This document shows positions 41,607 through 50,090 of a stretch of DNA of 64,000 nucleotides, in pieces. The stretch is from NCBI RefSeq assembly GCF_025567365.1, contig NZ_JAOQJG010000001.1, positions 434,001 to 498,000 of the forward strand. The letters are read 5' to 3'. Source of the stretch: Anaerostipes amylophilus. Its GTDB lineage: Bacteria; Bacillota; Clostridia; Lachnospirales; Lachnospiraceae. A program made the position numbers and the translations under genes. Under the pieces are notes generated by a model. That model worked only from the letters and a program-made list of their open reading frames with translations, made no database searches and was not told the DNA's origin. Positions within the stretch are counted from its first letter, which is position 1. Every line of letters begins with the position of its first letter.

Positions 41607-42521
41607 ATGGATGGAAATACCGAAGATTTACAAAAGTTTGTTCCCCAAGTGCATTTTGAGCAAATACCTATTAAAAATTTATGTTCAAATCAAGATTATC
41701 AACGTAATCTTTCCATCAAACACGTTCAGCGTGCTGCAGCTAATTTTGACCTTTATCAGATAAACCCTGTAAAAGTAAGTAGACGTGATGGGATAAATTA
41801 TGTGTTCAACGGACAACACACTATAGAGATTGTTGCTCTCGTCTCTGGATCAAGAGAAACTCCTGTCTGGTGTATGGTTTATGATGATCTTGTTTACACC
41901 CAAGAAGCAGATATTTTTGCAAATCAGATGAAATATGTCAAATCGTTATTACCTTATGAAATATTCATGGCTAATATTGAAGCTGGTAATGATAGAGAAC
42001 TTATTATTCGTGACCTTGTTGAATCATATGATCTCACTATTACTTCTTCCTCTCGCCCCGGAGGTATATGTGCTGTATCCACTTTAATTAATATCTATGA
42101 AAAATATGGTTTTCACACTCTTGATCGTGTTTTACGCCTTTGTGTTGCCACATGGGAAGGTGCGCCTATGTCCTTTAGTTCCAATATGCTTAATGCTATT
42201 GCCCGTTTGGATAATGCTTATGGAGAAACAATGAAAGATGACACCTTTAAAGAAAAAGTTGGGCGTGTCTCTGTCAGAGAAATCAGTCGTACTGCCAGAG
42301 AACGTCGTGCCGGTTCATTAGGATTCGCAGAAGCTCTTTTACTAGAATACAATAAAAAATCCAAGTATTCACTTCCTTTTGAGAAATTATACACTCATAA
42401 AACACCCAAAAAAAGAGAACCATCAACTGAAGATGAATCCGGTCAAAGTTCCACTCCAGAAGGTCAGTTAGATTTATTTTCTACGGATCAAGAGAATACT
42501 CAGGCTCTGCCAAACGAATAG
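41607..42521 (+). CDS. DUF6551/ParB-like protein
   Basis: This is a 304-residue protein. Residues 10-90 show the ParB-like fold pattern (I-P-I-K-N-L-C-S-N-Q-D-Y-Q-R, H-V-Q-R-A-A-A-N-F-D, I-N-P-V-K-V-S-R-R-D-G, V-F-N-G-Q-H-T). A helical domain follows with R-D-L-V-E-S-Y-D and a low-complexity acidic tail. It matches what is known as DUF6551, common on Clostridia accessory DNA. GGAGG lies 13 nt upstream. It is the last gene of the recombinase operon. Whether it acts in partitioning, regulation or recombination is unknown. Confidence 0.7.
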   Translation: MDGNTEDLQKFVPQVHFEQIPIKNLCSNQDYQRNLSIKHVQRAAANFDLYQINPVKVSRRDGINYVFNGQHTIEIVALVSGSRETPVWCMVYDDLVYTQEADIFANQMKYVKSLLPYEIFMANIEAGNDRELIIRDLVESYDLTITSSSRPGGICAVSTLINIYEKYGFHTLDRVLRLCVATWEGAPMSFSSNMLNAIARLDNAYGETMKDDTFKEKVGRVSVREISRTARERRAGSLGFAEALLLEYNKKSKYSLPFEKLYTHKTPKKREPSTEDESGQSSTPEGQLDLFSTDQENTQALPNE

Positions 42522-42536
42522 CGCAGAGCCTTCAGC
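42502..42536 (+). terminator. Terminator of the serine-recombinase operon
   Basis: AGGCTCTGC and GCAGAGCCT form a 9-bp stem overlapping the last codons and stop of the DUF6551-like gene. The T tract is weak. Confidence 0.5.
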
Positions 42537-42607
42537 CTTTATTCTATCCATACTTTCAAAAGAACACCATGCTTTAAGGCTCTCTTTCATGCAATCACTA
42601 TGTTATC

Positions 42608-42916
42608 TTATCCCAAATTCATCATCCGCTCCATCCGCCACCTTATATATGAATACCCATTCCAAATATTTGCTTTTACCGGATACTCTTTCCTGTAAAC
42701 AAATACAGTGTGATATTTAACAAAATGTGTTCTACACCAATTATGTATATCTTTCATATATATGTTATTTATACCATTCACCCACTGTTCTAAAGACCAT
42801 ATGTCTTTATCTGACACTAACTCCATTATGAACAGTACATTATAATATTGAATGACACCTACTCTCTTCCGTTCCTCTATTAACCTTTTACACAATAACC
42901 TATACTTAATGTTCAT
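42608..42916 (-). CDS. Hypothetical small protein at the right end of the element
   Basis: This 102-residue, Trp/Tyr-rich basic protein has no recognised family. AGGAACG precedes the ATG at 42916. The sequence looks globular (L-V-S-D-K-D-I-W-S-L-E-Q-W-V, Y-H-T-V-F-V-Y-R-K-E-Y). It is convergent with the recombinase operon and lies 84 bases from the element end. An accessory or excision factor is possible; it may also be a chance frame. Confidence 0.4.
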   Translation of the reverse strand: MNIKYRLLCKRLIEERKRVGVIQYYNVLFIMELVSDKDIWSLEQWVNGINNIYMKDIHNWCRTHFVKYHTVFVYRKEYPVKANIWNGYSYIRWRMERMMNLG

Positions 42917-42981
42917 ATCGTTCCTATGTCTCTCCCTCTAATCTATATTTTCCATCCTTATATACATTATATATATAATTA

Positions 42982-43845
42982 TTATATAGTACATATAATA
43001 GCATTTAACATCGACAATGCTTCTTCTGCACGAACTTCTCCAACAATGATCCGATCAGGTCTTGAACGCAAAGCCGCTTTTATCAGCTCATTCATATCAA
43101 CTTTATTCTCACCTGCTGCATTGGCATTTCTCATCTCAAGGCGTACCAGATTTTCAATACCATTGAGTTTTAATTCTGCAGAATCTTCAATGGTTATGAT
43201 TCGTTCCCCTTTGGGTATACAGTTAGACATTCCATTTAATAATGTTGTCTTCCCACTTCCTGTCCCTCCCGATATAAAAATGTTGTATCTTGCCTTCACA
43301 AGTATTTTCAAAAATTGTGCAATTTCTTCTGAAAATGCTTCTCTCTCACATAGCCATTCAAGTGTCATCGGTTCTTTGGCAAACTTTCGGATTGTCATCG
43401 TGGCACCGTCAATAGAGATCGGTGGTAAAATAATATTTACCCTTGAACCATCTTCTAATCTCGCATCAACAATCGGATTTTTCTCATTTACCATACGATT
43501 TGCTCCTGATGCCACCTGCTGGATCACCTGATACAGCTTCTCTGCATCTGAAAAATGTCCCGGATACCGATGCAGTTTTCCATACTGCTCAATAAAAATA
43601 TTTTCAGATCCATTAATCATAATCTCTGTAATCGTATCATCTTCCAAAAGATCCTGTAGAATATCAAGTTTGCGAAGTGCATAAAAAACTTCCTGCTTCA
43701 GACGGATCTTATCAGATAAAAGCATCGGATAATCTTTTGAAACTTTCACAATCTCCTGCTGTATCACTTCTTTCAAATAATCATCTGAAATTTCTTGCGA
43801 AAAATTAAGTCTTTCCATCACTCTTTGCTTCAGTAATTCTTTCAA
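42982..43845 (-). pseudogene. tadA: 5' part of tadA/cpaF, truncated by the element
   Basis: This part holds about 280 residues of the secretion ATPase: the N-terminal domain, Walker A G-G-T-G-S-G-K-T-T, the Asp box (I-E-D-S-A-E-L) and the Walker B-type segment R-I-I-V-G-E-V-R-A-E-E-A-L. It ends S-M-L-N-A, then I-I-C-T-I from element DNA and a TAA at 42982. The rest of the protein is at 23147-23536. The TTG at 43845 overlaps the upstream stop as TTGA and has AAGGGAG 8 nt before it. Such a truncated ATPase lacks the conserved H-box region and should not power pilus assembly. Confidence 0.93.
42988..43002 (-). repeat. Right end of the element: terminal inverted repeat plus crossover GC
   Basis: Read on the minus strand inward from GC (43001-43002): TA, then TTATATGTACT (42998 down to 42988). 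The mirror of the left end. Confidence 0.75.
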
Positions 43846-44690
43846 GGCCACTGCTCCCTTCTCCACTTATTCTGCCAACTTTCAAGCATTGCTTCTTCCC
43901 AGCTCGTCTGTGTCCATATTCCATGTTTTCTCATTTGCTTTTTAAATCGTTGATATTCAAATGAATTCAGATCTTCTCTTATTAATGGAAGAAATATCCT
44001 GTCAAACAATCCAAAAAATCTCAGTTCTGGAGGTGATGCAATTCCAATATCAAAGATAATCTTTATCCCTGCTTGTCTTAATTTCTCAAAGAACCATTCA
44101 TAATCCTGCATTGTTAATTCCCTGTAATCCAGATAACATGCAGCTCCCGCAAATCCCATACAGCCGCCAAGATCCTTCTGATGATTCAAGAAATATTCAA
44201 TAATATCTTCCTTATGTTCTTTGATATAAAATAACAAAAGCTCTCCACTCTCATCTTCTTCAAAATGTCCATATGGCTGCATTCCAAAATAAATCCACCC
44301 ATTCGTAGCTGACATCTCTCTCGCAAATGTTGATACTTCTGGTCTTGGAACAGGCGAATAAACACCAAAAATCTTTTCATCATCCAGTTGTGGACTAACA
44401 TTTAAACAGTGATAGATCCCTGCCGCTATTTCTTTCCCGCTCTGACAGTACATTCCACCCATAGAATCATTAACTCCGATCCTGCACACTGGTGAGCTTC
44501 CATGATAATCTGTCTCTTCTGCCAAAACCAGACATTCAAAATCTCCTTCTTCTTCCTGTCTGAAAAAAGCATCTTCATCTGATATAAAAGATGCTGTCAT
44601 TGGAAAATCCTTCTGGTGATTTAAATATTCCATCAATCGTTTCCCATACTGATAGTCTTTATGATAGATACCAATTGAAATATCTCTCAT
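43842..44690 (-). CDS. TadZ/CpaE-like protein with degenerate P-loop
   Basis: This 282-residue protein has an N-terminal receiver-like region (S-I-G-I-Y-H-K-D, F-E-C-L-V-L-A-E) and then a ParA/MinD-like part. Where TadZ normally has a K-T-containing Walker A, it reads V-Y-S-P-V-P-R-P-E-V-S-T-F-A, lacking the Gly-Lys-Thr. It sits in the TadZ slot between prepilin peptidase and tadA, overlapping both by 4 bases. TadZ localizes the pilus machine at the pole. ATP binding is doubtful here. Confidence 0.65.
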   Translation of the reverse strand: MRDISIGIYHKDYQYGKRLMEYLNHQKDFPMTASFISDEDAFFRQEEEGDFECLVLAEETDYHGSSPVCRIGVNDSMGGMYCQSGKEIAAGIYHCLNVSPQLDDEKIFGVYSPVPRPEVSTFAREMSATNGWIYFGMQPYGHFEEDESGELLLFYIKEHKEDIIEYFLNHQKDLGGCMGFAGAACYLDYRELTMQDYEWFFEKLRQAGIKIIFDIGIASPPELRFFGLFDRIFLPLIREDLNSFEYQRFKKQMRKHGIWTQTSWEEAMLESWQNKWRREQWP

Positions 44691-45190
44691 ACCACACCTC
44701 CTGACAGATATATGATATACGCTGCCAAAATTCCAAATGAAAAATGTATGATTCCCCCTTGCATGGAATCTTGTTCACCTGTCTCATATACCAATAATCT
44801 TTTGTTCTTTATACATCGTGTTATATATTGAAATAATCGAATAAATCGTAGATGGAAGTTCTTCCTCTTCCACAAGAAACCTACGGCATAAATACCGTTA
44901 CATATAAATGATAAAATTAGAAACTGGGGCATTCCCCACCCTATAGAAATTCCGCATACCATAAGCAGTTTCACGTCTCCACCGCCAAGGCATCCAATAT
45001 AAAATAATAATCCACAGCTGGCAAATACGATCAACACACCTGCTGTAATATCCATCACCTTCATTCCGCAGATTCCAGCCAGAATCAAAGTAATACAAGC
45101 TCCTATTCCATTCAGCCAGTTCGGGATCTGAAAGTCTCTGTAATCATAAATTACTGCAAGGATTATAAATAATAGAATCCATATCTTCAT
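44687..45190 (-). CDS. A24-type prepilin peptidase (TadV/CpaA)
   Basis: This 167-residue membrane protease has the two catalytic Asp motifs: Y-D-Y-R-D-F-Q-I-P-N near residues 15-24 and G-G-G-D-V-K-L-L near 72-79. It is the short, methylase-free form found in tad loci. Helices span the remainder. GGAGG lies 5 nt before the ATG at 45190. It would process the Flp pilin at 20934 and the TadE-like proteins. Confidence 0.88.
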   Translation of the reverse strand: MKIWILLFIILAVIYDYRDFQIPNWLNGIGACITLILAGICGMKVMDITAGVLIVFASCGLLFYIGCLGGGDVKLLMVCGISIGWGMPQFLILSFICNGIYAVGFLWKRKNFHLRFIRLFQYITRCIKNKRLLVYETGEQDSMQGGIIHFSFGILAAYIIYLSGGVV

Positions 45191-45330
45191 GATTCCTCCT
45201 TTCTTTTGTTCCATTATTTTACATGCGTTCCAAGTATTTGTCTAGTAGTTTTTCTACTTTTTTACAAAAAATACAAAATTCTGTATTTTAAACATATAAT
45301 TTCACCTACAAATAATCATTAAACGCTCCC

Positions 45331-45603
45331 CTAACGAAATAATAACACTGCTGTCGCATACAAAATAACAATTCCAGGAAGACCAAGCAATGCACCTGTT
45401 CCAATAGAAAGGAAATTTAAATTGACAGGAGCTGCAACTCCTTTTTTTGCACAAAAAATACAAATACCATATACGATCAACGAACAAAATGCTCCTCGAA
45501 CCAAAAGCACCAACAAATATGCAGGTTTTTTCACAATTCCTATCATCAGACAAACCATGCATCCAGCTGCCATAATATAAAATAATATTTCATTTTGTCC
45601 CAT
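45331..45603 (-). CDS. BofA-like pro-sigmaK processing inhibitor family protein
   Basis: This 90-residue membrane protein has two to three hydrophobic helices and the C-terminal L-S-I-G-T-G-A-L-L-G-L-P-G-I-V-I-L-Y pattern of the BofA family. In sporulating Bacilli BofA holds SpoIVFB inactive. AGGGAGGG precedes the ATG. In many Clostridia the family occurs without a SpoIVF system, so its role here is open. Confidence 0.75.
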   Translation of the reverse strand: MGQNEILFYIMAAGCMVCLMIGIVKKPAYLLVLLVRGAFCSLIVYGICIFCAKKGVAAPVNLNFLSIGTGALLGLPGIVILYATAVLLFR

Positions 45604-45660
45604 AAAAAAAATCCCTCCCTACATAATCTTATGTTATGTAAAGAGGGATATTCTTTTAAT

Positions 45661-46521
45661 TTAGTTTCCAAACAAATTTCCAATCCATTTAACAACAGAT
45701 CTGAAAAATGCTGCAATCTTTTCTAAAATTCCACTATTATTTAATTTATCATATAAGTCTTTTGCCTGTTCTTTTAACTGTGAAACATTCAGGTCTAGAT
45801 CAGAAATCTTATCCATCAGATTCTGAATTTTCTCTTTATCTGCATCAGAAAGACTGATATTTAAATCATTCGCAGATTCTTCAATTGCCTGCTTGATCTC
45901 TGATGGAGAAGAAAGATTATCTTCTGCTACTTTCTGTTTTACATCCGCGATCAATTTCTCTGCATCATCAGAACCAATATTCTCTGCAACTTCTCCTGTT
46001 GTGATCAGCTCATCTGTCGCTGCATCCTTGCTCTTTTCAGAAATCTTCTTTCCTGTCATTTCCTCATAAGCTTTCATAACACCAACTAGTGCTGCAGTTC
46101 CAGAAATCTTAAATGGTCCAGCTACTTTTACATCAGCATTCTTGATTCCTGCTGTGATCAAGGCGTTACGATACATTCCAGATGTACAATAAGAAATATT
46201 CTGTGTTGTAACATTCACACCATTTCCATCATCTTTCTGTTCCACAGTGACAGAGGACAATGCTCTTGTTCCGATCACACTCTTTGACAGATAGCTGTCT
46301 AAATATTCATGTTCATCTTTATTTGTTACTGTAATAACCTTATAATCACTATTGTCATCCAGATTCAGAAGTTCTAATACTTTCTTCTTCTGGGAAGCTG
46401 TCAAGTCAGCTCCAAGTGCCAGATATTTCTGATCCACACTATCTGCTTTGACTGTCACTGATGATAATGCCATCGCAATACAAAGTCCTGCTGCAAGAAA
46501 CTTGCCAAAAATCTTTCTCAT
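45661..46521 (-). CDS. DUF1002 secreted protein
   Basis: This 286-residue protein has a signal peptide (residues 1-26, ending V-T-V-K-A). The DUF1002 domain follows (A-L-G-A-D-L-T-A-S-Q-K-K-K-V and G-T-A-A-L-V-G-V-M-K-A-Y-E), then a helical C-terminal region. The last segment (F-F-R-S-V-V-K-W-I-G-N-L-F) is amphipathic. AGGAGGA lies 8 nt before the ATG chosen at 46521. The family is common in Lachnospiraceae and of unknown function. It follows the YfhO gene by 2 bases. Confidence 0.8.
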   Translation of the reverse strand: MRKIFGKFLAAGLCIAMALSSVTVKADSVDQKYLALGADLTASQKKKVLELLNLDDNSDYKVITVTNKDEHEYLDSYLSKSVIGTRALSSVTVEQKDDGNGVNVTTQNISYCTSGMYRNALITAGIKNADVKVAGPFKISGTAALVGVMKAYEEMTGKKISEKSKDAATDELITTGEVAENIGSDDAEKLIADVKQKVAEDNLSSPSEIKQAIEESANDLNISLSDADKEKIQNLMDKISDLDLNVSQLKEQAKDLYDKLNNSGILEKIAAFFRSVVKWIGNLFGN

Positions 46522-46523
46522 AA

Positions 46524-49178
46524 TCATTCCTCCTTATTATCGTTACCACCCATATCGTGCGGTAATATTTCCTTTATTAATGTACCATAATTTTCTGTCA
46601 GATTTTGCTGTATATTACTTATTTTTTTCTTACGAAATAAATACAAAAGCAACAAAAAGATAACAAATCCTACAATACTTAAAATTGCGCCTTCCTTAAA
46701 TCCTGGTGAAACATAGATTAAAGTGATTTTATGCTTTCCTTCCGGCACCTTTACCGTCAAAAATGCTTTTCCAAGTGCTTTCGTTTTTACTGCTTTTCCA
46801 TCAATCTTTACATTCCATCCTTTATCATATGGAATGGAGAAAAATAACATCTTCTCTTCTTGTACATCAATTGTTCCACTTAACTGATTTCCTTTTGCAT
46901 TCGTAAGTTTCCATACATTTTCTTGCATTTTCTGTGCAAGTTTTTCCATTGCTTCCTCATCAAGTTCCGCTGCGGTCAATCTCACCACTCCGGACATAAC
47001 ATCATCTTGTTTCAGTTGCATCTTAATGCGGATCACATCACCTTTCTGAACATTTCCAAGATAAATGATCTGGGAATCCAGCCTTCCTGTCAGTATCTGT
47101 TCCCCATTTTTCTCGATCACAGTATTCTCTACCTGACTGCCGTCGAAGTGAACATATAATTGTCTTGCTTTACTTGATTTTATTGTAAAAACCATGTTAT
47201 CCGGCTGTGCTGATGTATTTTCAAAAACATATTCTCCATCGCCATTATCTGACGTTATCTTACAGTTATTTAATTTCGGTTTCTCTGTCTCGATCATATG
47301 GAATAATTCATCCACATCAAATGCACTCGTTGCCAGATCGTTTTGTACATAAAACGGATTATAATCCTGATAATCCCATGTTTTTACCATATCATCCATT
47401 GCATATGCTAACGCTGTTTTATCTGTATTCTTATATACAGTTACATTTCCGATACTTTCTTTTAATTTAAACTCTGTGCGTTTCGTGTCATATGGACGGA
47501 AGATCTGATATTTCATGGAGAACAGATCATTCGTAAATGGAGTGGCACCTTCATACAAATATTCATTAACACCTGTATAGAATCCTAGCTGATCCATCAT
47601 ATCAACGACATTCCCCTGTGCCGTTGAACCAAATAGTGTCATTCCATTTAAGGTATGCCAGATACTTTCATCAAGCATTCTGCCACTTATCAGTTCCATC
47701 CTTGTTTCAACATCTTTTTGATATTGTTTCTTAACTTCTGTAATAGATTTTGTATCCTGAAAATAATCATCGGTATCAACAGTTCCATTTTCCTGAAATC
47801 CCATGACTGCCATTGCTACAGTTTCTATCATAAATAAAAAACAGATCAATGTTGTAAAAATCTTTTTACGCAATACTTTTTTCTGATACAATCCAAAACA
47901 AACCATATATACAATGATCGCTGCCAATGTCGTATATACTGTTTTCATTTCTATTTTCACTGTTACCGTCTGAATTGCCATTTCAATCAATATTCCAAAT
48001 AGAATGACTGACGTATAAATCCCCATAGAAATCTTTCTTTGTCCACGTGCCAGCACACAGTATCCTTCATACGCCATTGCAAGTAATGCAAAGATATACA
48101 AAAATGCATAACGATTGGGAATTCCATACTGATCATGGAATCCATGCCATATATATCCCAGAATCGGCATATTAAAACTGAAAAATAAAAATACTAGTAA
48201 TAGTAGTCTTCGAATCTTATCAATCAGACAAATTTCCCTCACAGCCAGATAAAATCCTGCCATTAATAAAGTTAGAATTCCACAGTATAAATTAATCTTA
48301 CTGTCATCTACTGCCATCGTAAGTGGTGTTGTTCCAAGAAAATGTCTTGAAAAGATATTTCCAAATGTTCCATACCACAATTGCTTTGGAAAATCCAGTT
48401 TTGCTGAAGATGTCTGCATAATTCCTAAGTATGCCGGCAATAGCACTACTGCTGCCATTGCCCCTGATAGCAGAGAATATCCTGCAAATCTTAATCCATT
48501 CAGAAAAAATTCTTTGATATTTTTATGTGGATAAAGCAAATACCATAAGATCAAAAACAAACAAGTCATATAAGACATATAAAAATTGCACCATAGAGAA
48601 ATAAATAGTGTAATGCAATAAAATCTTCCATCATGTTCTTTGATCAATTTATCAACACCATACAAAATAAGTGGAAGCATCATCATAACTTCCATCCACA
48701 TAATATTCCAGCTGTATCCTACCATATAACTGCATAATCCATATGCCATTCCAAATGCAACAATAGAAATCTCGTCTTTTCCACGACGTTTTCTAAAATA
48801 AAATGCCGCGGTAAAACAACAAAGTGCAATCTTTAATACATATAAATGGCTTAATACCATTGTAAGCATTGATTTAGGCACGAGTGCGATCACAAGATTT
48901 AATGGACTTGCAAGATAATATGCCCACAGTCCTAAAAAGTTATATCCTAATCCTGCATGAAATGAATAAAACATAGAATCCATATGCTTTAATTTTTCCT
49001 GATAGTCAGCAAAAAATGGAAGATATTGATGCAAAGCATCAACGATCAGAAATGATCCGCTTCCAAATGGCTGTATTTTCTCTGCAATCGCAATTCCTTC
49101 TAATATAAGAAGCGGCAGAAAAAACGAGAGTAACAAATACTTATGGTTTTTCAATGTGTCTTTGATTTTGTTTGTCAT
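46524..49178 (-). CDS. YfhO-family large membrane protein
   Basis: This protein of about 884 residues has about 12 membrane helices in the first 450 residues, a large extracytoplasmic domain, and a last helix near 850. The start (Y-L-L-L-S-F-F-L-P-L-L-I-L-E-G) and the Q-P-F-G-S-G-S-F-L-I-V-D segment are typical of YfhO. In other Firmicutes YfhO glycosylates lipoteichoic acid using a lipid-linked sugar. It overlaps the glycosyltransferase gene by 38 bases, which fits a shared pathway. ATG at 49178 preferred over GTG at 49184. Confidence 0.88.
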   Translation of the reverse strand: MTNKIKDTLKNHKYLLLSFFLPLLILEGIAIAEKIQPFGSGSFLIVDALHQYLPFFADYQEKLKHMDSMFYSFHAGLGYNFLGLWAYYLASPLNLVIALVPKSMLTMVLSHLYVLKIALCCFTAAFYFRKRRGKDEISIVAFGMAYGLCSYMVGYSWNIMWMEVMMMLPLILYGVDKLIKEHDGRFYCITLFISLWCNFYMSYMTCLFLILWYLLYPHKNIKEFFLNGLRFAGYSLLSGAMAAVVLLPAYLGIMQTSSAKLDFPKQLWYGTFGNIFSRHFLGTTPLTMAVDDSKINLYCGILTLLMAGFYLAVREICLIDKIRRLLLLVFLFFSFNMPILGYIWHGFHDQYGIPNRYAFLYIFALLAMAYEGYCVLARGQRKISMGIYTSVILFGILIEMAIQTVTVKIEMKTVYTTLAAIIVYMVCFGLYQKKVLRKKIFTTLICFLFMIETVAMAVMGFQENGTVDTDDYFQDTKSITEVKKQYQKDVETRMELISGRMLDESIWHTLNGMTLFGSTAQGNVVDMMDQLGFYTGVNEYLYEGATPFTNDLFSMKYQIFRPYDTKRTEFKLKESIGNVTVYKNTDKTALAYAMDDMVKTWDYQDYNPFYVQNDLATSAFDVDELFHMIETEKPKLNNCKITSDNGDGEYVFENTSAQPDNMVFTIKSSKARQLYVHFDGSQVENTVIEKNGEQILTGRLDSQIIYLGNVQKGDVIRIKMQLKQDDVMSGVVRLTAAELDEEAMEKLAQKMQENVWKLTNAKGNQLSGTIDVQEEKMLFFSIPYDKGWNVKIDGKAVKTKALGKAFLTVKVPEGKHKITLIYVSPGFKEGAILSIVGFVIFLLLLYLFRKKKISNIQQNLTENYGTLIKEILPHDMGGNDNKEE

Positions 49179-49887
49179 GTTCACTCCATTCTTTTACACG
49201 TCGGTTGATTTCCATGATCATATGATATCTTTTTTTGATCATAGATGTGATCGAACCATGGGTTAATTCAGTAACATTTCCCCCATGTCTTCGATAATAA
49301 ATCAGAGGTTCTTCTATAAATACCACTTTCCCGAGCTGTTCTGCAAGCAATCCGATCCACTGATCATGAATCCAGATATTATCTGGAATTGGCAGAATCC
49401 TCTTTAATGCAGATCTTCTGACTGCCATACAACATCCAATATAGGAATTCTTTTTCATGTTCTTCCAAAAGCCCGCTTTGCTGTCTCTCCATTCAAATGT
49501 TGTTTCATTTAAAGATGAAAGTTTTTCATCTACAATCTGAGCATCGTGAACAACTGCCATCACTTTAGGGTCTTCAAATGCTTGCTGAATTTTTATCATT
49601 TTATTTTTTTTCCAGACATCATCCTGATCGGATAAGAAAATAATATCCCCTCGACAATGTCTAAATGCATTCTCAAAGTTTTTCACAACACCCTTCCCCG
49701 GTCCTTTGATTATGCGGATTCTTGGGTCATTTTGGGCCCAATTTTGTAGTATTGTTTCTGATCCATCGCTGGCATCATCCACTGAAATAATAAGTTCATC
49801 TGTATCTTCCATATTGGCAAGAATTGATCTTATTTGTTCATCTATATATTTTGCACCATTATAATAGGCCATTGCCACAGATTTCAT
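49141..49887 (-). CDS. Family 2 glycosyltransferase
   Basis: This 248-residue protein has an N-terminal GT-A fold (A-Y-Y-N-G-A-K-Y-I-D-E-Q-I-R-S-I, S-V-D-D-A-S-D-G-S) with the metal-binding S-D-Q-D-D motif. A C-terminal acceptor region (D-Q-W-I-G-L-L-A) follows. This subgroup resembles rhamnosyl- or similar cell-surface sugar transferases. It lacks a membrane helix. Together with YfhO it probably decorates a wall polymer. Confidence 0.88.
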   Translation of the reverse strand: MKSVAMAYYNGAKYIDEQIRSILANMEDTDELIISVDDASDGSETILQNWAQNDPRIRIIKGPGKGVVKNFENAFRHCRGDIIFLSDQDDVWKKNKMIKIQQAFEDPKVMAVVHDAQIVDEKLSSLNETTFEWRDSKAGFWKNMKKNSYIGCCMAVRRSALKRILPIPDNIWIHDQWIGLLAEQLGKVVFIEEPLIYYRRHGGNVTELTHGSITSMIKKRYHMIMEINRRVKEWSEHDKQNQRHIEKP

Positions 49888-49973
49888 ACTAATTTCCTTC
49901 CTGAGTATTGATTTTCTTGAAATATTATATCATATCTTATATAATAATTCTAAGACAAAGGCGTTATTAAGAA

Positions 49974-50000
49974 GAAGAGGCGCTTTCCGGCCTCTTTTTA
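49974..50000 (+). terminator. Hairpin with T run between glycosyltransferase and gdhA
   Basis: AGAGGC and GCCTCT close an 8-nt loop followed by TTTTTATTTT. On the plus strand nothing obvious precedes it, so it may be an attenuator in a gdhA leader or may insulate gdhA from antisense transcription. Confidence 0.5.
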
Positions 50001-50090
50001 TTTTATCTTTTGGGATGTGCCAACGCCCATTTCGATAAGATACCCTCTGTTTTAAACACATATCATTATGACTTATAAGGAGGAAACAAA

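Larger units (their letters stand above)
23537..43000. mobile_element. 19.5-kb integrative element inserted in tadA
   Basis: Its boundaries are read from the interrupted tadA frame and the terminal symmetry. The left flank ends CAGTGC and the right flank begins GCATTTAAC; the uninterrupted target would be CAGTGCATTTAAC, so GC is the shared crossover dinucleotide. Inside, both ends have two bases then TTATATGKACT (23539-23549, and 42988-42998 on the other strand). Contents from left to right: small membrane protein, 23-bp repeats, tnpV, DUF6262 gene, three tyrosine recombinases, HTH regulator, methyltransferase, TnpW-like gene and decayed mobilization DNA, MmeI-like restriction enzyme, HTH genes, serine recombinase with paralogous followers, ParB/DUF6551-like genes. 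There is no complete conjugation module. Confidence 0.88.

Noticed and set aside
42926..43531. Plus-strand frame of about 200 codons opposite tadA
   Set aside because: It spans the element junction and is the mirror of conserved tadA codons; no start signal.
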